A DNA stretch of 64,000 bases from Brevibacterium gallinarum. GTDB taxonomy: Bacteria; Actinomycetota; Actinomycetes; Actinomycetales; Brevibacteriaceae. Every line of letters starts with the position of its first letter. Positions within the stretch are counted from its first letter, which is position 1. Where the stretch lies: NCBI RefSeq assembly GCF_014836885.1, contig NZ_JACSPY010000002.1, positions 372,001 to 436,000 on the forward strand, read 5' to 3'. Shown here in pieces: positions 26,827 to 36,424 of the stretch. Both the position numbers and the translations under genes were made by a program. The notes under the pieces were generated by a model, which had not been told where the DNA came from, searched no databases, and saw only the letters and a list, made by a program, of their open reading frames with translations.

Positions 26827-27897
26827 ATGTCCGTCGCACCACAGCTGCCGACGACATTCGACCGGGTCGTGCTCATCGCCGATCCCGGCACCCCGACCAA
26901 GCGGGCCGAAGCCGCCAAGGACGAGCTCGCCGAGCGTTTGGTGCTCGAGCTCGGTCAGGAGGTCAGCGTCGAGGTGCGCAGCGCGACCCTGCGCCTGACC
27001 CCGGAGTTCGAACTCGACATGGAGGCCGCCGAGGAGCTCGCTGAGCTGACCGAACCGGCCCATGCCACGGTGTTCCTCACTGAGATCCCACGCCACACGC
27101 GCGGTCATCCGCTCATTGCCGAGGTGTTCACCGGCCTGTCGATCGCTGTCATCTCGCTGCCGACCTTCGGTGTGTGGGCCAGGTCCGAACGGCTCGTGAC
27201 GACGATGACGGCCGCCGTGACGCGCATGATCGACGGGAGCCATGAGCGGCCCTCCTCGGGGTTCCGGTGGTCGTCGTGGACGTATGACCACGAGGATCGT
27301 GAGCATCTGCTGCACGCCCACACCTTCACCGGTGGGCCGCGCATGGCGATGGGCATGATCATGGCCAATGAGCCGTGGAAGGCAGTCCCGAAGCTCTCGA
27401 GCGCGCTCGCCGCGGCGGCGGCCGCCGGCGCGTTCGGCATCTTCTACAACTCGATCTGGCAGATGGCCGACTACCTGCCGACCGCCCGGCTCATCCTCAT
27501 CGGGCTGCTGGCCATCACGCTCGTGGCGACGTGGCTCATCTTCGGCCACCGGCTGTGGGACAAGCCGAAGCGCGAATCCCTGGCCGCGGTGACGGTGCTG
27601 TACAACTTCTCGACGGTGATGACGCTGCTCGTCGGGGTGACGCTCGTCTACGCCATCCTCTTCGTCGTCATCCTGTTGTCCTCGCTCATCGTCATCGACG
27701 CCCAATTCATGGCCGATGTGCTCGGCGATGAGACGGAGTGGAACGACTACGTCGAGCTCGCGTGGCTGTCCGCCGCGCTCGGGCTGTTCGCCGGTGCGAT
27801 CGGGGCGAGCTTCGACTCGGATACGAACCTGCGGCAGCTCACCCACGGGCAGCGTGAGTGGATGCGCACCCCGGAGGTCGACGCGTCAGCGGACTGA
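26827..27897 (+). CDS. conserved actinobacterial membrane protein, unknown function
   Basis: 356 residues from ATG 26827 (GGAAGG lies about nine bases upstream; GTG 26821 is an alternative). Residues 1-185 are cytoplasmic and alpha/beta-like with LIADPGTPTKRAEAAKDELAE, then four hydrophobic segments between about 195 and 340 and a short charged tail. A TAGCGT -10-like hexamer at 26767-26772 would give a leader of about 50 nt. Divergent from purS. I do not recognise a named family. Confidence 0.7.
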   Translation: MSVAPQLPTTFDRVVLIADPGTPTKRAEAAKDELAERLVLELGQEVSVEVRSATLRLTPEFELDMEAAEELAELTEPAHATVFLTEIPRHTRGHPLIAEVFTGLSIAVISLPTFGVWARSERLVTTMTAAVTRMIDGSHERPSSGFRWSSWTYDHEDREHLLHAHTFTGGPRMAMGMIMANEPWKAVPKLSSALAAAAAAGAFGIFYNSIWQMADYLPTARLILIGLLAITLVATWLIFGHRLWDKPKRESLAAVTVLYNFSTVMTLLVGVTLVYAILFVVILLSSLIVIDAQFMADVLGDETEWNDYVELAWLSAALGLFAGAIGASFDSDTNLRQLTHGQREWMRTPEVDASAD

Positions 27898-27904
27898 ACC
27901 GGGC

Positions 27905-28810
27905 TCAGCCGGGGAAGGTCTCGCCGGTGATCCGTTCGAAGGCGTCGATGTAGCGCTGCCGGGTCTTGGCGACGATCTCCTCAGGCAGGGCCGGCGGCTG
28001 CTGGCCGGAGTCCTTGTCCCACCCGGAGTCCGGGCCGGTGAGCCAGTCGCGGACGAACTGCTTGTCGAAACTGGCCTGCACCTGACCCGGCGTGTAGCTT
28101 TCGGCGTCCCAGAACCGGGAGGAGTCCGGGGTCAGCACCTCATCGGCGAGCAGCACCCGGCCGTCAGCGTCCCGGCCGAACTCGAACTTCGTATCGGCCA
28201 GGATGATGCCGCGCTCCCGGGCTATCTCCTCAGCCCGTGTGTAGATGCGCAGTGTGACATCGCGCAGCAGCTCGGCATCGTCCTCACCGAGCAGCTCGAC
28301 GGTCTTCTCGAAGCTGATGTTCTCATCGTGATCACCGAGCTCGGCCTTGGTGGCGGGCGTGAAGATCGCCGGCGTCAGCTTGTCGGCCTCCTGCAGGCCG
28401 GCTGGCAGGGAGACACCGCACACGGCGCCGGTGCGCTCGTAGTCCTTCAGGCCTGAACCGGTGAGGTACCCGCGGGCCACGCATTCGACCGGGAACATGT
28501 CCAGAGGCCGGCAGACCATCGCGCGGCCGGCCAGCGCCTCGGGTACGTCGGTGGAGGTGACGTGGTTGCCGATGACCTCGGTGAGCTGGTCGAACCACCA
28601 CAGGCTCAGCCCGGTGAGCACCGCGCCCTTGTCTGGGATCGGGGTGTCGAGGACGAAGTCGTAGGCGGAGATCCGGTCGCTGGCCACGAGCAGCACGCGC
28701 TCAGCGCCTGCCAGTTCGGCCGGCCCGTCTGTGGGCACGTACATGTCGCGGACCTTGCCGGAGTACACGTGCTGCCAGCCCGGCAGGCTCTGCGGTGCGT
28801 CGGTGCTCAT
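27905..28810 (-). CDS. purC: phosphoribosylaminoimidazole-succinocarboxamide (SAICAR) synthase
   Basis: 301 residues, the longer actinobacterial/yeast-like form. It couples CAIR with aspartate using ATP. Motifs visible are YSGKVRDMY near residue 15, [19 protein letters not shown] near 45-65, [14 protein letters not shown] near 112 and [10 protein letters not shown] near 200. ATG 28810 follows GAGGAGG six bases upstream. It ends eight bases from the convergent membrane-protein gene and lies 24 bases downstream of purD, so purD-purC form an operon. Confidence 0.97.
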   Translation of the reverse strand: MSTDAPQSLPGWQHVYSGKVRDMYVPTDGPAELAGAERVLLVASDRISAYDFVLDTPIPDKGAVLTGLSLWWFDQLTEVIGNHVTSTDVPEALAGRAMVCRPLDMFPVECVARGYLTGSGLKDYERTGAVCGVSLPAGLQEADKLTPAIFTPATKAELGDHDENISFEKTVELLGEDDAELLRDVTLRIYTRAEEIARERGIILADTKFEFGRDADGRVLLADEVLTPDSSRFWDAESYTPGQVQASFDKQFVRDWLTGPDSGWDKDSGQQPPALPEEIVAKTRQRYIDAFERITGETFPG

Positions 28811-28834
28811 GGCGGACCTCCTCAGTCGGTGGTG

Positions 28835-30124
28835 CTAGTCGGTAGCGGACGGGATCGTGATCTGGCCGGCGGCCGCCGCGGCGGCGATGTCGGACCGGTG
28901 CTGCTCGCCCTCCCAGCTGATGAGCGCGGTCGCGGCATAGGCGCGTTCGCGGGCCTCGGCCAGCGTCGGGGCGTTGGCGACGACAGACAGCACGCGCCCG
29001 CCGGCGGTGGCCAGCTGGTCTCCCGTGCCCGAGGTGGTGGTTCCCGCATGCAGGACCATCACCCCGTCTTGAGCGGCGGCTTCGGTCAGGCCGGTGATCG
29101 GGGAGCCGGTGACCGGCGCCTCGGGGTAGCCGGCGGCGGCCATGACGACGGTGACCGAGGCATCCGAGGCCCACTGCAGGGGCGTCAGCTCGGCGAGTGT
29201 GCCTGTGGCTGCGGCCATGAGTGCGGTGCTGAGCGGGGTCTCGAGGCGGGCGAGCACCGACTGGGTCTCCGGGTCGCCGAAGCGCACATTGAACTCCACA
29301 ACCTTCAGCCCCTTGGCGGTGAGCGCCAGTCCGCAGTACAGGAGTCCGGTGAACGGGGTGCCGCGGCGAGCCATCTCGTCGACGACCGGCTGGGCAACGG
29401 TCGTGACGATCTCGTCGACGAGGCCGGGCGGGGCCCATGGCAGCGGGGAGTAGGCGCCCATCCCGCCGGTGTTCGGGCCGGTGTCGCCATCGCCGATCCG
29501 CTTGAAGTCCTGGGCCGGTTCCAGTGGGACGGCGGTGGCGCCGTCGCAGAGCACGAACAGGGACACCTCGGGTCCGTCGAGGTAGTCCTCGATGACGACA
29601 CGGTCGGCGACCGACAGGCACGAGCGGGCGTGGGCGAGTGCCGCCTCGCGGTCATCGGTGACGACGACGCCCTTGCCGGCGGCCAGCCCGTCGGCCTTGA
29701 CGACGTAGGGGGCGCCGAACCGGTCGAGGGCAGCAGCGGCTTCGTCCTCATCAGTGGCGGCGACCGCCTCGGCGGTGGGCACACCGGCTGCAGCCATGAT
29801 CTCCTTGGCGAACGCCTTCGAACCCTCCAGCACGGCGGCCTCGCCGCTGGGCCCGAAGACCGGGAACGAAGCCTCGCGCAGGGCATCGGCGACCCCGGCG
29901 ACGAGTGGCGCCTCGGGGCCGATGACGACGAGGTCAGCGTCGAGCTCTTGGGCGAGTGTGGTGACGGCAGCCGGGTCGGTGGTCTCGACGGCGCGGGTGT
30001 CGCACATGAGCGCGATGCCCGGGTTGCCGGGGGCGGCGATAACGGCATCAACCTGCGGATCGCGGATGAGACCGGCGACGATGGCATGTTCGCGGGCGCC
30101 TGAGCCCAGTACGAGAACCTTCAT
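28835..30124 (-). CDS. purD: phosphoribosylamine-glycine ligase (GARS)
   Basis: 429 residues with an ATP-grasp fold; it joins phosphoribosylamine and glycine. The N-terminus [15 protein letters not shown] is diagnostic, followed by [12 protein letters not shown], the ATP-binding [15 protein letters not shown] and the FNVRFGDPE metal-binding motif. The translation start at 30124 is preceded by GAGGGG; a long open frame continues upstream but through the neighbouring asparaginase gene. First gene of a purD-purC operon. Confidence 0.97.
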   Translation of the reverse strand: MKVLVLGSGAREHAIVAGLIRDPQVDAVIAAPGNPGIALMCDTRAVETTDPAAVTTLAQELDADLVVIGPEAPLVAGVADALREASFPVFGPSGEAAVLEGSKAFAKEIMAAAGVPTAEAVAATDEDEAAAALDRFGAPYVVKADGLAAGKGVVVTDDREAALAHARSCLSVADRVVIEDYLDGPEVSLFVLCDGATAVPLEPAQDFKRIGDGDTGPNTGGMGAYSPLPWAPPGLVDEIVTTVAQPVVDEMARRGTPFTGLLYCGLALTAKGLKVVEFNVRFGDPETQSVLARLETPLSTALMAAATGTLAELTPLQWASDASVTVVMAAAGYPEAPVTGSPITGLTEAAAQDGVMVLHAGTTTSGTGDQLATAGGRVLSVVANAPTLAEARERAYAATALISWEGEQHRSDIAAAAAAGQITIPSATD

Positions 30125-30169
30125 GCCCCTCAGCTTAGTATGCCGACTCGCAGCCGGGCAGGCAGGCTT

Positions 30170-30175
30170 TAGAGT
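30170..30175 (+). promoter_or_regulatory. candidate leaderless -10 element for the asparaginase gene
   Basis: TAGAGT ends 7 bases before ATG 30182, in the 57-bp divergent gap with purD. A GGGGG run sits between, but it is too close to the ATG to act as a normal ribosome site. Confidence 0.5.
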
Positions 30176-30181
30176 GGGGGC

Positions 30182-31219
30182 ATGAGTGCTTCCGCTGATC
30201 CTGCCACCAGCACCGCCGCCCAGTCCGCTGAGCTCGCCGTCATCGAGCGCAGCGGGTTCATCGAATCCCGTCACATCGGCTCCGCCGTCGTCCTCGACCC
30301 CGACGGCGGCGTGTATGCGCAGGCCGGGGCTCCCGAGGCGCCGGTGCTCACCCGTTCGTGCCTCAAACCGCTGCAGGCAGTCGCCGTCATGGAGACCGGG
30401 GTGGCACTCGCCGGGGAGGCCGCCGTGCTCGCCACCGCCTCCCACCGGTCCGAAGAGGGACATGTGAGGGTCGTCGAGGAGATGCTCGCCGATGCTGGTC
30501 TCGACGAGGCCGCACTTCAGTGCCCGGCAGTCGCACCGGCCGACCCGGACTACCGCTACCTCACGCGGGCTGAGGGCAAGCAGACTTCGCGGCTGTTCTA
30601 CAACTGCTCCGGCAAGCACGCAGCCTTCCTGGCTGCCTGCGCCCACAACAACTGGGACACCGGCACCTACCTGTCGCCGGACAACCCGGTCCAGCAGGCT
30701 GTCGCTGCCGCCGTCGAACGCTACTGCGGGGCGCCCTCAGACCACGTCGGCGTCGACGGCTGCGGGGCACCGGTGCACGCGATGCCGCTCACCCGCCTGG
30801 CCCGCGGCACCGGCCAGATCGCAGCGGGCGTGAGCGAACCTGCCCGGCTGCTGACCGAGGCGGTGCTCGAGCATCCGTGGGCGATCGACGGGCACGGCCG
30901 GCCGAATGCGGTGGCGATCGAACGCCTCGGGGTGCTCGCGAAGTTCGGTGCCGAAGGCGTCATGGTGATGGGCACCCGCGCCGGCTGGGCGGTCGCGGTC
31001 AAGTGCCTCGACGGGTCGAACCGGATCACCTCGATGGTCGCCTTGGAGCTGCTCGCCCACGCCGGGGCGGTCGACGCCGAGGCCGCCCTGCCGGTCATCA
31101 GCGATCTGGCCCCGCAGATCACCGGCGGCATCGACGAGTACGGCGCCCCTGCCGTCGTCGGACAGGTGCGTGCCGGGTCCGGCCTGTACGATGCGATGCA
31201 CGGAGGAGACCAGACATGA
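30182..31219 (+). CDS. asparaginase (asparaginase II family, PF06089)
   Basis: 345 residues, usual family length. The sequence contains the family blocks [42 protein letters not shown] and [13 protein letters not shown]. These thermolabile-type enzymes hydrolyse asparagine to aspartate and ammonia. The gene overlaps the next one by four bases. It stands alone with respect to amino-acid catabolic genes, so its physiological role here is unclear. Confidence 0.9.
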   Translation: MSASADPATSTAAQSAELAVIERSGFIESRHIGSAVVLDPDGGVYAQAGAPEAPVLTRSCLKPLQAVAVMETGVALAGEAAVLATASHRSEEGHVRVVEEMLADAGLDEAALQCPAVAPADPDYRYLTRAEGKQTSRLFYNCSGKHAAFLAACAHNNWDTGTYLSPDNPVQQAVAAAVERYCGAPSDHVGVDGCGAPVHAMPLTRLARGTGQIAAGVSEPARLLTEAVLEHPWAIDGHGRPNAVAIERLGVLAKFGAEGVMVMGTRAGWAVAVKCLDGSNRITSMVALELLAHAGAVDAEAALPVISDLAPQITGGIDEYGAPAVVGQVRAGSGLYDAMHGGDQT

Positions 31220-31614
31220 GCATTCGCCGCAGAATCGACCAGACCGAGGGCAGGGCCGCACTCGCCCGCTGGGAACAGGCCCGCCGCACCGGCGCCGACG
31301 CCGTCGAACGGGGCACCCTCGCGATGGCCGTGCGCTACACCCTCGAAGAGCTCGCCGCCCGGCATGAGGGCGGCACCGTCGAAGTGCGCATCCCGCCCTT
31401 CGGCGTCACCCAGTGCATCGCAGGCCCCAAGCACACCCGCGGCACCCCACCCAATGTCATCGAAACCGACCCGGAGACCTGGCTCAAGCTGGCGATCGGC
31501 GAACTGAGCTTCACCGACGCACAGGCCGCCGACCCGGCCATCGCCTCGGGCACGCGGGCCGATCTGAGCCAGCAGCTGCCGCTGTTCACTCCCGCTGAAC
31601 TCGCCGGCAGCTGA
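31216..31614 (+). CDS. sterol-carrier-like protein (bacterial SCP orthologue)
   Basis: 132 residues starting at ATG 31216 inside the asparaginase stop (ATGA), with GGAGGAG upstream. The pattern AVRYTLEELAARHEGGTVEVRIPPFGVTQC followed by RGTPPNVIETDPETWLKLAIGEL and a hydrophobic end is that of the actinobacterial SCP-2-fold proteins. The fold binds hydrophobic ligands; no activity is known. It is commonly found next to purF in Actinobacteria; here it follows asparaginase, about 8 kb from purF. Confidence 0.85.
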   Translation: MSIRRRIDQTEGRAALARWEQARRTGADAVERGTLAMAVRYTLEELAARHEGGTVEVRIPPFGVTQCIAGPKHTRGTPPNVIETDPETWLKLAIGELSFTDAQAADPAIASGTRADLSQQLPLFTPAELAGS

Positions 31615-31618
31615 GCTC

Positions 31619-33139
31619 ATGCACCAGCCACCGGCTGCCCGCCGGAGCCCGGCACTCGATGCCGTCATCGTCGGCTCCGGACCCAACGGACTGGCCGCCG
31701 CCGTCACCCTCGCCCGCGCAGGGCTGAGCGTCGAGGTCCTAGAGGCGCAGGAGACTGTCGGTGGGGGAGCGCGCACCCTCAACCTCGGGCTCGCCGCCGA
31801 CCGGCCCGGCGCCTCAGCGCTGCTGCACGACGTGTGCTCGGCCGTCCACCCGATGGCGCTCGCGAGCCCGTTCCTCCTTGATTTCGACCTTGCTTCCCGT
31901 GGTGTTGAGCTTGCGGTGCCGGAGCTCTCCTACGCCCAGCCGCTTGATGACGAGCCGGCCGCGCTCGCCTGGCGCGACCTCGATAGGACCACCGCGGGCC
32001 TCGGTGCCGATGGGCCGGCGTGGAAGCGGTTCTTCGAGCCGTTCGCCGATCACATCGAGGAGATCGTGTGGCTCTCCCTCGGTGACAAGCGGTCCCTGCC
32101 GGCTGCCCTGCGCAGCCCGGCCGCCCTCGCGCGTTCGACGCAGTTCATGGCCCGGCTGTTCCAGCAGGGGACACCGGCCTGGAATCTGCCGCTGCGCACT
32201 GAGCCCGCCCGGGCCCTGTTCGCCGGTGTCGCCTCGCATGCGATCGGCACCCTGCCCTCCCCGGCGACTGCAGCCGCAGCGATGCTGCTGGCGACACTCG
32301 CGCACGGGGCCGGCTGGCCGATCCCCGTCGGCGGCTCCCAGGCCATCACCGACGCGCTCGCCGCCGACCTGGCAGCCCACGGCGGGACGATCCGCACGGG
32401 CGTGCTCATCGAGACCGCCGCCGACCTGCCGCCTGCCCGCAGCTATCTGCTCGACACCTCAGCTGGTACCGCCGCCCGCATCTGGGACGCCAGCCTGCCG
32501 GCGACGGCCCGGGCGGGGCTCACGCGCTTCGGGCACGGGGATGCCGCCGCGAAGGTCGACTTCGTGCTCTCCGGGCCGGTGCCGTGGCGCGATCCTGAGT
32601 TGACCGCCGCGGGAACCCTGCACCTGGGCGGGACCAGGGAGCAGATGGTCGCCGCCGAGGCGGAGGTCACCTCCGGCCGGCTGCCCGAGCGTCCCGTCGT
32701 GCTCGTCTCCGACCCGACGGTCGCTGATCCCTCCCGGGAGGTGGCGGGTCTGCGGCCACTGTGGACGTACGCGCATGTGCCGGCCGGTTGCCCGGTCGAT
32801 GTCACCGAGCACATCACCGCCCAGATCGAGCGGTTCGCCCCCGGCTTCCGCGATGTCATCGTCGACTCCGCCTGCGTGCCGGCATCAGAGATGTCCGAGC
32901 ACAACGAGAACTACGCAGGCGGCGACATCGCCGCAGGCACCGTGTCGCTGTACCGGATGGTCGCCCGGCCCCGGCTGACCTGGGATCCTTACTCACTCGG
33001 CATCCCCGGCGTCTACCTGTGCTCGGCGGCCACCCCGCCGGGTCCGGGCGTGCACGGCATGAACGGCTGGTTCGCAGCCCAGCGGGCATTGAGACATGTG
33101 TTCGGGCTGCCGGTGCCGAGTCTCGCACCCGGAAGGTGA
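31619..33139 (+). CDS. FAD-dependent oxidoreductase of the phytoene desaturase family
   Basis: 506 residues. An N-terminal FAD-binding motif (DAVIVGSGPNGLAAAVTLARAG, about 15-36) followed by VLEAQETVGGGART marks the NAD(P)/FAD amine-oxidase-like superfamily. The C-terminus has the second FAD contact in GVYLCSAATPPGPGVHGMNG. It resembles the PYROXD2-like branch rather than true carotenoid CrtI, and no carotenoid genes are near. It starts four bases after the SCP-like gene, so the two may share a transcript with asparaginase. Substrate unknown. Confidence 0.85.
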   Translation: MHQPPAARRSPALDAVIVGSGPNGLAAAVTLARAGLSVEVLEAQETVGGGARTLNLGLAADRPGASALLHDVCSAVHPMALASPFLLDFDLASRGVELAVPELSYAQPLDDEPAALAWRDLDRTTAGLGADGPAWKRFFEPFADHIEEIVWLSLGDKRSLPAALRSPAALARSTQFMARLFQQGTPAWNLPLRTEPARALFAGVASHAIGTLPSPATAAAAMLLATLAHGAGWPIPVGGSQAITDALAADLAAHGGTIRTGVLIETAADLPPARSYLLDTSAGTAARIWDASLPATARAGLTRFGHGDAAAKVDFVLSGPVPWRDPELTAAGTLHLGGTREQMVAAEAEVTSGRLPERPVVLVSDPTVADPSREVAGLRPLWTYAHVPAGCPVDVTEHITAQIERFAPGFRDVIVDSACVPASEMSEHNENYAGGDIAAGTVSLYRMVARPRLTWDPYSLGIPGVYLCSAATPPGPGVHGMNGWFAAQRALRHVFGLPVPSLAPGR

Positions 33140-33143
33140 GTCC

Positions 33144-33995
33144 TCAGGCTGAGGCGACCTCCGCCTCGGGCGCGGTGTGCCGGCGATAGGCCGGCAGCAG
33201 GCGTTCGAGCGGCAGGAACGCCGCCCAGCACACGACGGTCGGCAGGAAGTGGATGCCGAGTGACAGGTAGGTCGCGAGGTGGAAGAGGCAGAAGAAGATG
33301 ACGATCGCGTAGAGGATCCGGCCCTTGACGAACAGGGCGACCGGGGTGAGGATCTCAACGATGAGCAGCGCCCACTGCGCGGCGATGAGCAGGCCGGGGT
33401 ATTCGAACGTCCAGCGGATGAAGACCGATCCGCGGCGCATGATCGCCCACACGAACACCGCGCCGTTGGCCCAGCGGATGAGTGAGCCTGAGGCGATCCA
33501 CTTCATGAGCACCGAATAGAAGTACGTGAGCACCACACAGATCTGCACGATCCGCAGCACCCAGCCGGCGCGCCGGTCGGGGCGGAAGTCGGAGAAGGCG
33601 ATGACGCCGGCGGTGGGGATGAGGAGCACGGCGAACATGAGCGCCATGTGGTCGTGGGCGACATAGCCGTAGCCCTGTGAGTACATCATCCACAACCAGA
33701 AACAGACGGCGACGCCGACGGTGGGGATGCGCTGGGCGATGCCGATCGCGCCGAGGACGCAGAAGACGACGAGCAGCACCTGCAGGGTGTGCGCACCCCA
33801 GACGGACACCGGCGGCAGGCCGAGCAGGCGGGGCAGGAGTGTCGGCTGGTAGAAGTCGGGCTTGTAGCCGTGGTTGACGACGTCGTTGGACATGAGGAAC
33901 ACGTCGATGAGCACGAACGCGTAGATGATGACGCGGAAGACCGCCAGGCGCGCAGCGGGGACGGCGGGCAGGAACCAGTCGGTGAAGCGGTGCAT
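33144..33995 (-). CDS. HTTM-domain membrane protein
   Basis: 283 residues, about seven hydrophobic segments. The arrangement RLAVFRVIIYAFVLIDVF, VAHDHMALMFAVLLIPTAG and VLTYFYSVLMKWIASGSLIRWANG resembles the HTTM domain shared with vitamin K-dependent gamma-carboxylases; the YxxSVxxK segment is usually conserved there. ATG 33995 overlaps the previous gene's stop (ATGA). An alternative ATG is at 34010. It may modify or move a membrane or envelope component together with its coupled partner. Convergent with the FAD oxidoreductase gene, five bases apart. Confidence 0.75.
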   Translation of the reverse strand: MHRFTDWFLPAVPAARLAVFRVIIYAFVLIDVFLMSNDVVNHGYKPDFYQPTLLPRLLGLPPVSVWGAHTLQVLLVVFCVLGAIGIAQRIPTVGVAVCFWLWMMYSQGYGYVAHDHMALMFAVLLIPTAGVIAFSDFRPDRRAGWVLRIVQICVVLTYFYSVLMKWIASGSLIRWANGAVFVWAIMRRGSVFIRWTFEYPGLLIAAQWALLIVEILTPVALFVKGRILYAIVIFFCLFHLATYLSLGIHFLPTVVCWAAFLPLERLLPAYRRHTAPEAEVASA

Positions 33996-34450
33996 CAGCG
34001 CACCTGCCATTCGGCGAGCACGATGTGCTCCGGTTCGCCGGTCTCCACACCGTTCTTCAGCTGCGTGATCGACCGGCACAGCGTCAGATGGGTCGGCTGC
34101 GGCTCACCCGGGTGCAGGCGCGCGTAGCCGTCAGCGATCGTCTGCAGCATCGACGGGTCGGCGATGATGTTGCCGAGCTGGGACTCGACATCACCGCGCT
34201 CGATGCCGACGACCCGGAGGTTGAGGCTCAGGTTGACGTCCTCATCGCTGCCGGGGAACCGGGCGAGCAGATAGGCGGTCTTGACCTGGCCGTTGAGGTC
34301 GCGGGCCGTTGAGTACTGCGACAGTGAGCCGAGGGGAAAATAGTCGTTCGTCTTGAGGAACTGGCCGGTGGTGAGCACGGCAAGTGCCGCCACGGGCGCG
34401 ATGATGCGCCAGCCGATGGCCCAAGGACCGAGGGGAGAACCGGTCTTCAT
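33995..34450 (-). CDS. single-pass membrane protein paired with HTTM protein
   Basis: 151 residues. One hydrophobic segment (about 13-30, IGWRIIAPVAALAVLTTGQF) anchors a small extracytoplasmic domain beginning TNDYFPLGSLSQYSTARDLNG. It is translationally coupled to the HTTM gene, and such two-gene pairs are frequent in actinobacteria, implying a complex. No catalytic motif is evident and I do not recognise a named family. Confidence 0.65.
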   Translation of the reverse strand: MKTGSPLGPWAIGWRIIAPVAALAVLTTGQFLKTNDYFPLGSLSQYSTARDLNGQVKTAYLLARFPGSDEDVNLSLNLRVVGIERGDVESQLGNIIADPSMLQTIADGYARLHPGEPQPTHLTLCRSITQLKNGVETGEPEHIVLAEWQVR

Positions 34451-34477
34451 AAACTGTCATTCTACCGCCGACATGCG

Positions 34478-34508
34478 CAGCGGCCGCACCGAAAAGGCGC
34501 GGCCGCTG
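34478..34508 (-). terminator. perfect 10-bp hairpin terminator
   Basis: CAGCGGCCGC (34478-34487) pairs with GCGGCCGCTG (34499-34508) across an 11-nt loop. It lies 23 bases past the stop of the PLP-enzyme gene at 34531 and before the next minus-strand gene, so it probably ends that transcript. Confidence 0.65.
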
Positions 34509-34530
34509 AGGTGCTGTCGGGAGTTGTCCC

Positions 34531-35736
34531 TCAGCTGAGAGCCTGAGTGAAATCGGCAATGATGTCGCGTGGATCCTCCAGCCCGATCGAGACGCGCACG
34601 ACACCAGCAGCAGGGCGGGCGTCGGGGGCGACCGGGCGGTGGGTCAGCGAGGCCGGATGCTGGATGAGAGTGTCAACGCCGCCGAGGGAGACAGCGTGCA
34701 CAGCCAGGCGGGTGCGCTCGGCGAACGCGGCAGCGGCCTGGTAGCCGCCGGCCATGTCGAGGGCGAGCATCGCGCCGGGGCCGGACATCTGCGAACCGAT
34801 GAGCCCGGCCGGATCCTGGCCGTCGAGACCGGGGAAGAACACCCGAGCGATCGCCGGGTGGGCAGCCAGCGCCTCGGCAACAGCCTGGGCATTCTCCTGC
34901 TGCTGGCGGATGCGGATCGGCAGGGTGCGCAGACCGCGGGCGAGCATATAGGCGCCCATCGGGTGCAGCAGCCCGCCGGTGAGCGAGCGGACACCGCGCA
35001 GTTCGCGGGCGCGGTCTTCGGAGCAGGCGACGATGCCGCCCATCGCATCGCCGTGGCCGCCGAGGTACTTCGTAGCCGAATGCACCGAATACGCAGCCCC
35101 GTGCGCCAGCGGCTGCTGCAGGACCGGGGTGGCGAACGTGTTGTCGACCATGACCGGCACGTCCCCGGCTGCCGCGACAACAGCGGCGATGTTGACGAGT
35201 TCGAGCGTCGGATTCGCCGGGGTCTCCATGACGACGAGACCGGTGTCGGATTCGACCGACTCAGTCACAGTGTCGGGGGTCGCCCACGTGACGCGAGTGC
35301 CGAGGAAACCGGTGGCGAGCACATGGTCGGTGCCGCCGTAGAGCGGGCGGATCGCAACGATATGCGGCTTGCCGGCAGCCACCCGCTGCTGGAGCACCGC
35401 GCAGATCGCTGCCATCCCGGTGGCGAAGCTGACGGCTGACTCCGCGCCTTCGAGGGCGGCCAGTCCCTCTTCGAAGTCCGAGGCGTTCGGCGACCACAGC
35501 CGCTGGTAGACCAGCGAGGTCGCCCCATCCTTGGCGCGGCCGCCGCCGGCGAGCAGCTCATAGGAATCCCCACCGGACTCCACCTCGGGCAGCGGGTAGG
35601 TCGTCGACAGATCGATGGTGGGAACGTGGGTGCCCTCCGCGACCGCGCGGGCGGCCGGGCCGTGCACGGCCAGGGTGTCAGGGTGGGTGTGGTGGGCGGC
35701 GGAGTCGCCGGGCGTGATGTGGCTCATAGCCTGCAT
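34531..35736 (-). CDS. Cys/Met-metabolism PLP enzyme, methionine gamma-lyase-like
   Basis: 401 residues. The PLP lysine is Lys223 in HSATKYLGGHGD; other blocks are ETPANPTLE, VDNTFATPVLQ and QHPASLTHR. Divergence from an Lrp regulator mirrors the mdeA-mdeR pair of Pseudomonas putida, suggesting methionine gamma-lyase (methanethiol, 2-oxobutyrate and ammonia from methionine). However, the active-site Cys expected after LYG in studied MGLs is Gly134 here, so cystathionine gamma-lyase or gamma-synthase activity is also possible. ATG 35736 follows GAGGAG; ATG 35727 is an alternative. Confidence 0.8.
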   Translation of the reverse strand: MQAMSHITPGDSAAHHTHPDTLAVHGPAARAVAEGTHVPTIDLSTTYPLPEVESGGDSYELLAGGGRAKDGATSLVYQRLWSPNASDFEEGLAALEGAESAVSFATGMAAICAVLQQRVAAGKPHIVAIRPLYGGTDHVLATGFLGTRVTWATPDTVTESVESDTGLVVMETPANPTLELVNIAAVVAAAGDVPVMVDNTFATPVLQQPLAHGAAYSVHSATKYLGGHGDAMGGIVACSEDRARELRGVRSLTGGLLHPMGAYMLARGLRTLPIRIRQQQENAQAVAEALAAHPAIARVFFPGLDGQDPAGLIGSQMSGPGAMLALDMAGGYQAAAAFAERTRLAVHAVSLGGVDTLIQHPASLTHRPVAPDARPAAGVVRVSIGLEDPRDIIADFTQALS

Positions 35737-35769
35737 TCAACTCCTCATCGCCACTGAATCGCGCATCCG

Positions 35770-35826
35770 CTGCAGATAATTGCACAATAGGCAGATGATT
35801 CTGCAGAAACTGCGGCACAATGGGCA
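35770..35826. promoter_or_regulatory. repeated operator-like sites between PLP enzyme and Lrp genes
   Basis: Two imperfect direct repeats each begin CTGCAGA (35770 and 35801, 31 bp apart) and continue to GCACAATAGGCA (35782-35793) or GCACAATGGGCA (35815-35826). The second begins within the palindrome TTCTGCAGAA (35799-35808). Spacing near three helical turns suits an Lrp-type octamer wrapping the divergent promoter. Confidence 0.5.
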
Positions 35827-35876
35827 TTGGATCGCAGTCTGCCGCAGACACTGCGATGCGGAAGAGGGGAGTGCCC

Positions 35877-36356
35877 ATGGCCGATGTCGAACTCGATGCC
35901 ATCGACCGGCAGCTGCTGCGCCTGCTCGATGCCGACGCGCGCGCCCCGGGCCGAGCGCTGGCCCGCCAGCTGCGCGTGGCCGAATCGACTGTTGCGCTGC
36001 GCATCCGCCGGCTCGTGTCCACCGGGGTGATCGCGAAATTCGGCATCACCGTCGACAAGGACCGCATCGGCCTGCCGCTGGAGGCGATGATCTCCTGCCA
36101 GATCGGCCACCTCGACCGCACCGCGATCGCCGCGCTGCGCCGCGATGCCCCCACCTGGCCGGGCGTGCTCTCGGTCTTCCACATGGCCGGCAGCGACGAC
36201 TTCATCATCCACGTCGTCGCCACCGACGCCGATGCCCTGCGCGACTTCGTCGTCGACAACCTCGCCAGCCACCCGGCCATCACCCGCACCCAGACGAACC
36301 TCGTCTTCGAGAACCTGCCGGGCACCGGCTGGGCCACCGCCCTCGATGCCGACTGA
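35877..36356 (+). CDS. Lrp/AsnC family transcriptional regulator
   Basis: 159 residues from ATG 35877, with GAGGGGAG upstream. An N-terminal winged helix (LDAIDRQLLRLLDADARAPGRALARQLRVAESTVALRIRRL) is followed by the RAM ligand-binding domain (about 65-150) containing GSDDFIIHVVATDADALRDFV. It probably senses an amino acid, methionine being the natural candidate, and controls the divergent PLP enzyme. Repeats in the shared promoter support local control. Confidence 0.9.
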   Translation: MADVELDAIDRQLLRLLDADARAPGRALARQLRVAESTVALRIRRLVSTGVIAKFGITVDKDRIGLPLEAMISCQIGHLDRTAIAALRRDAPTWPGVLSVFHMAGSDDFIIHVVATDADALRDFVVDNLASHPAITRTQTNLVFENLPGTGWATALDAD

Positions 36357-36412
36357 GGAGGGCGGCGCGTCCGGGATCCGGCCTGCGGGCTGACACCTCG
36401 GGTGCGGGGGCT

Positions 36413-36418
36413 TAGGCT
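36413..36418 (+). promoter_or_regulatory. candidate leaderless -10 element for the aldehyde dehydrogenase gene
   Basis: TAGGCT ends 7 bases before ATG 36425. No ribosome site is visible between them, consistent with a leaderless transcript. Confidence 0.5.
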
Positions 36419-36424
36419 CAGGAC

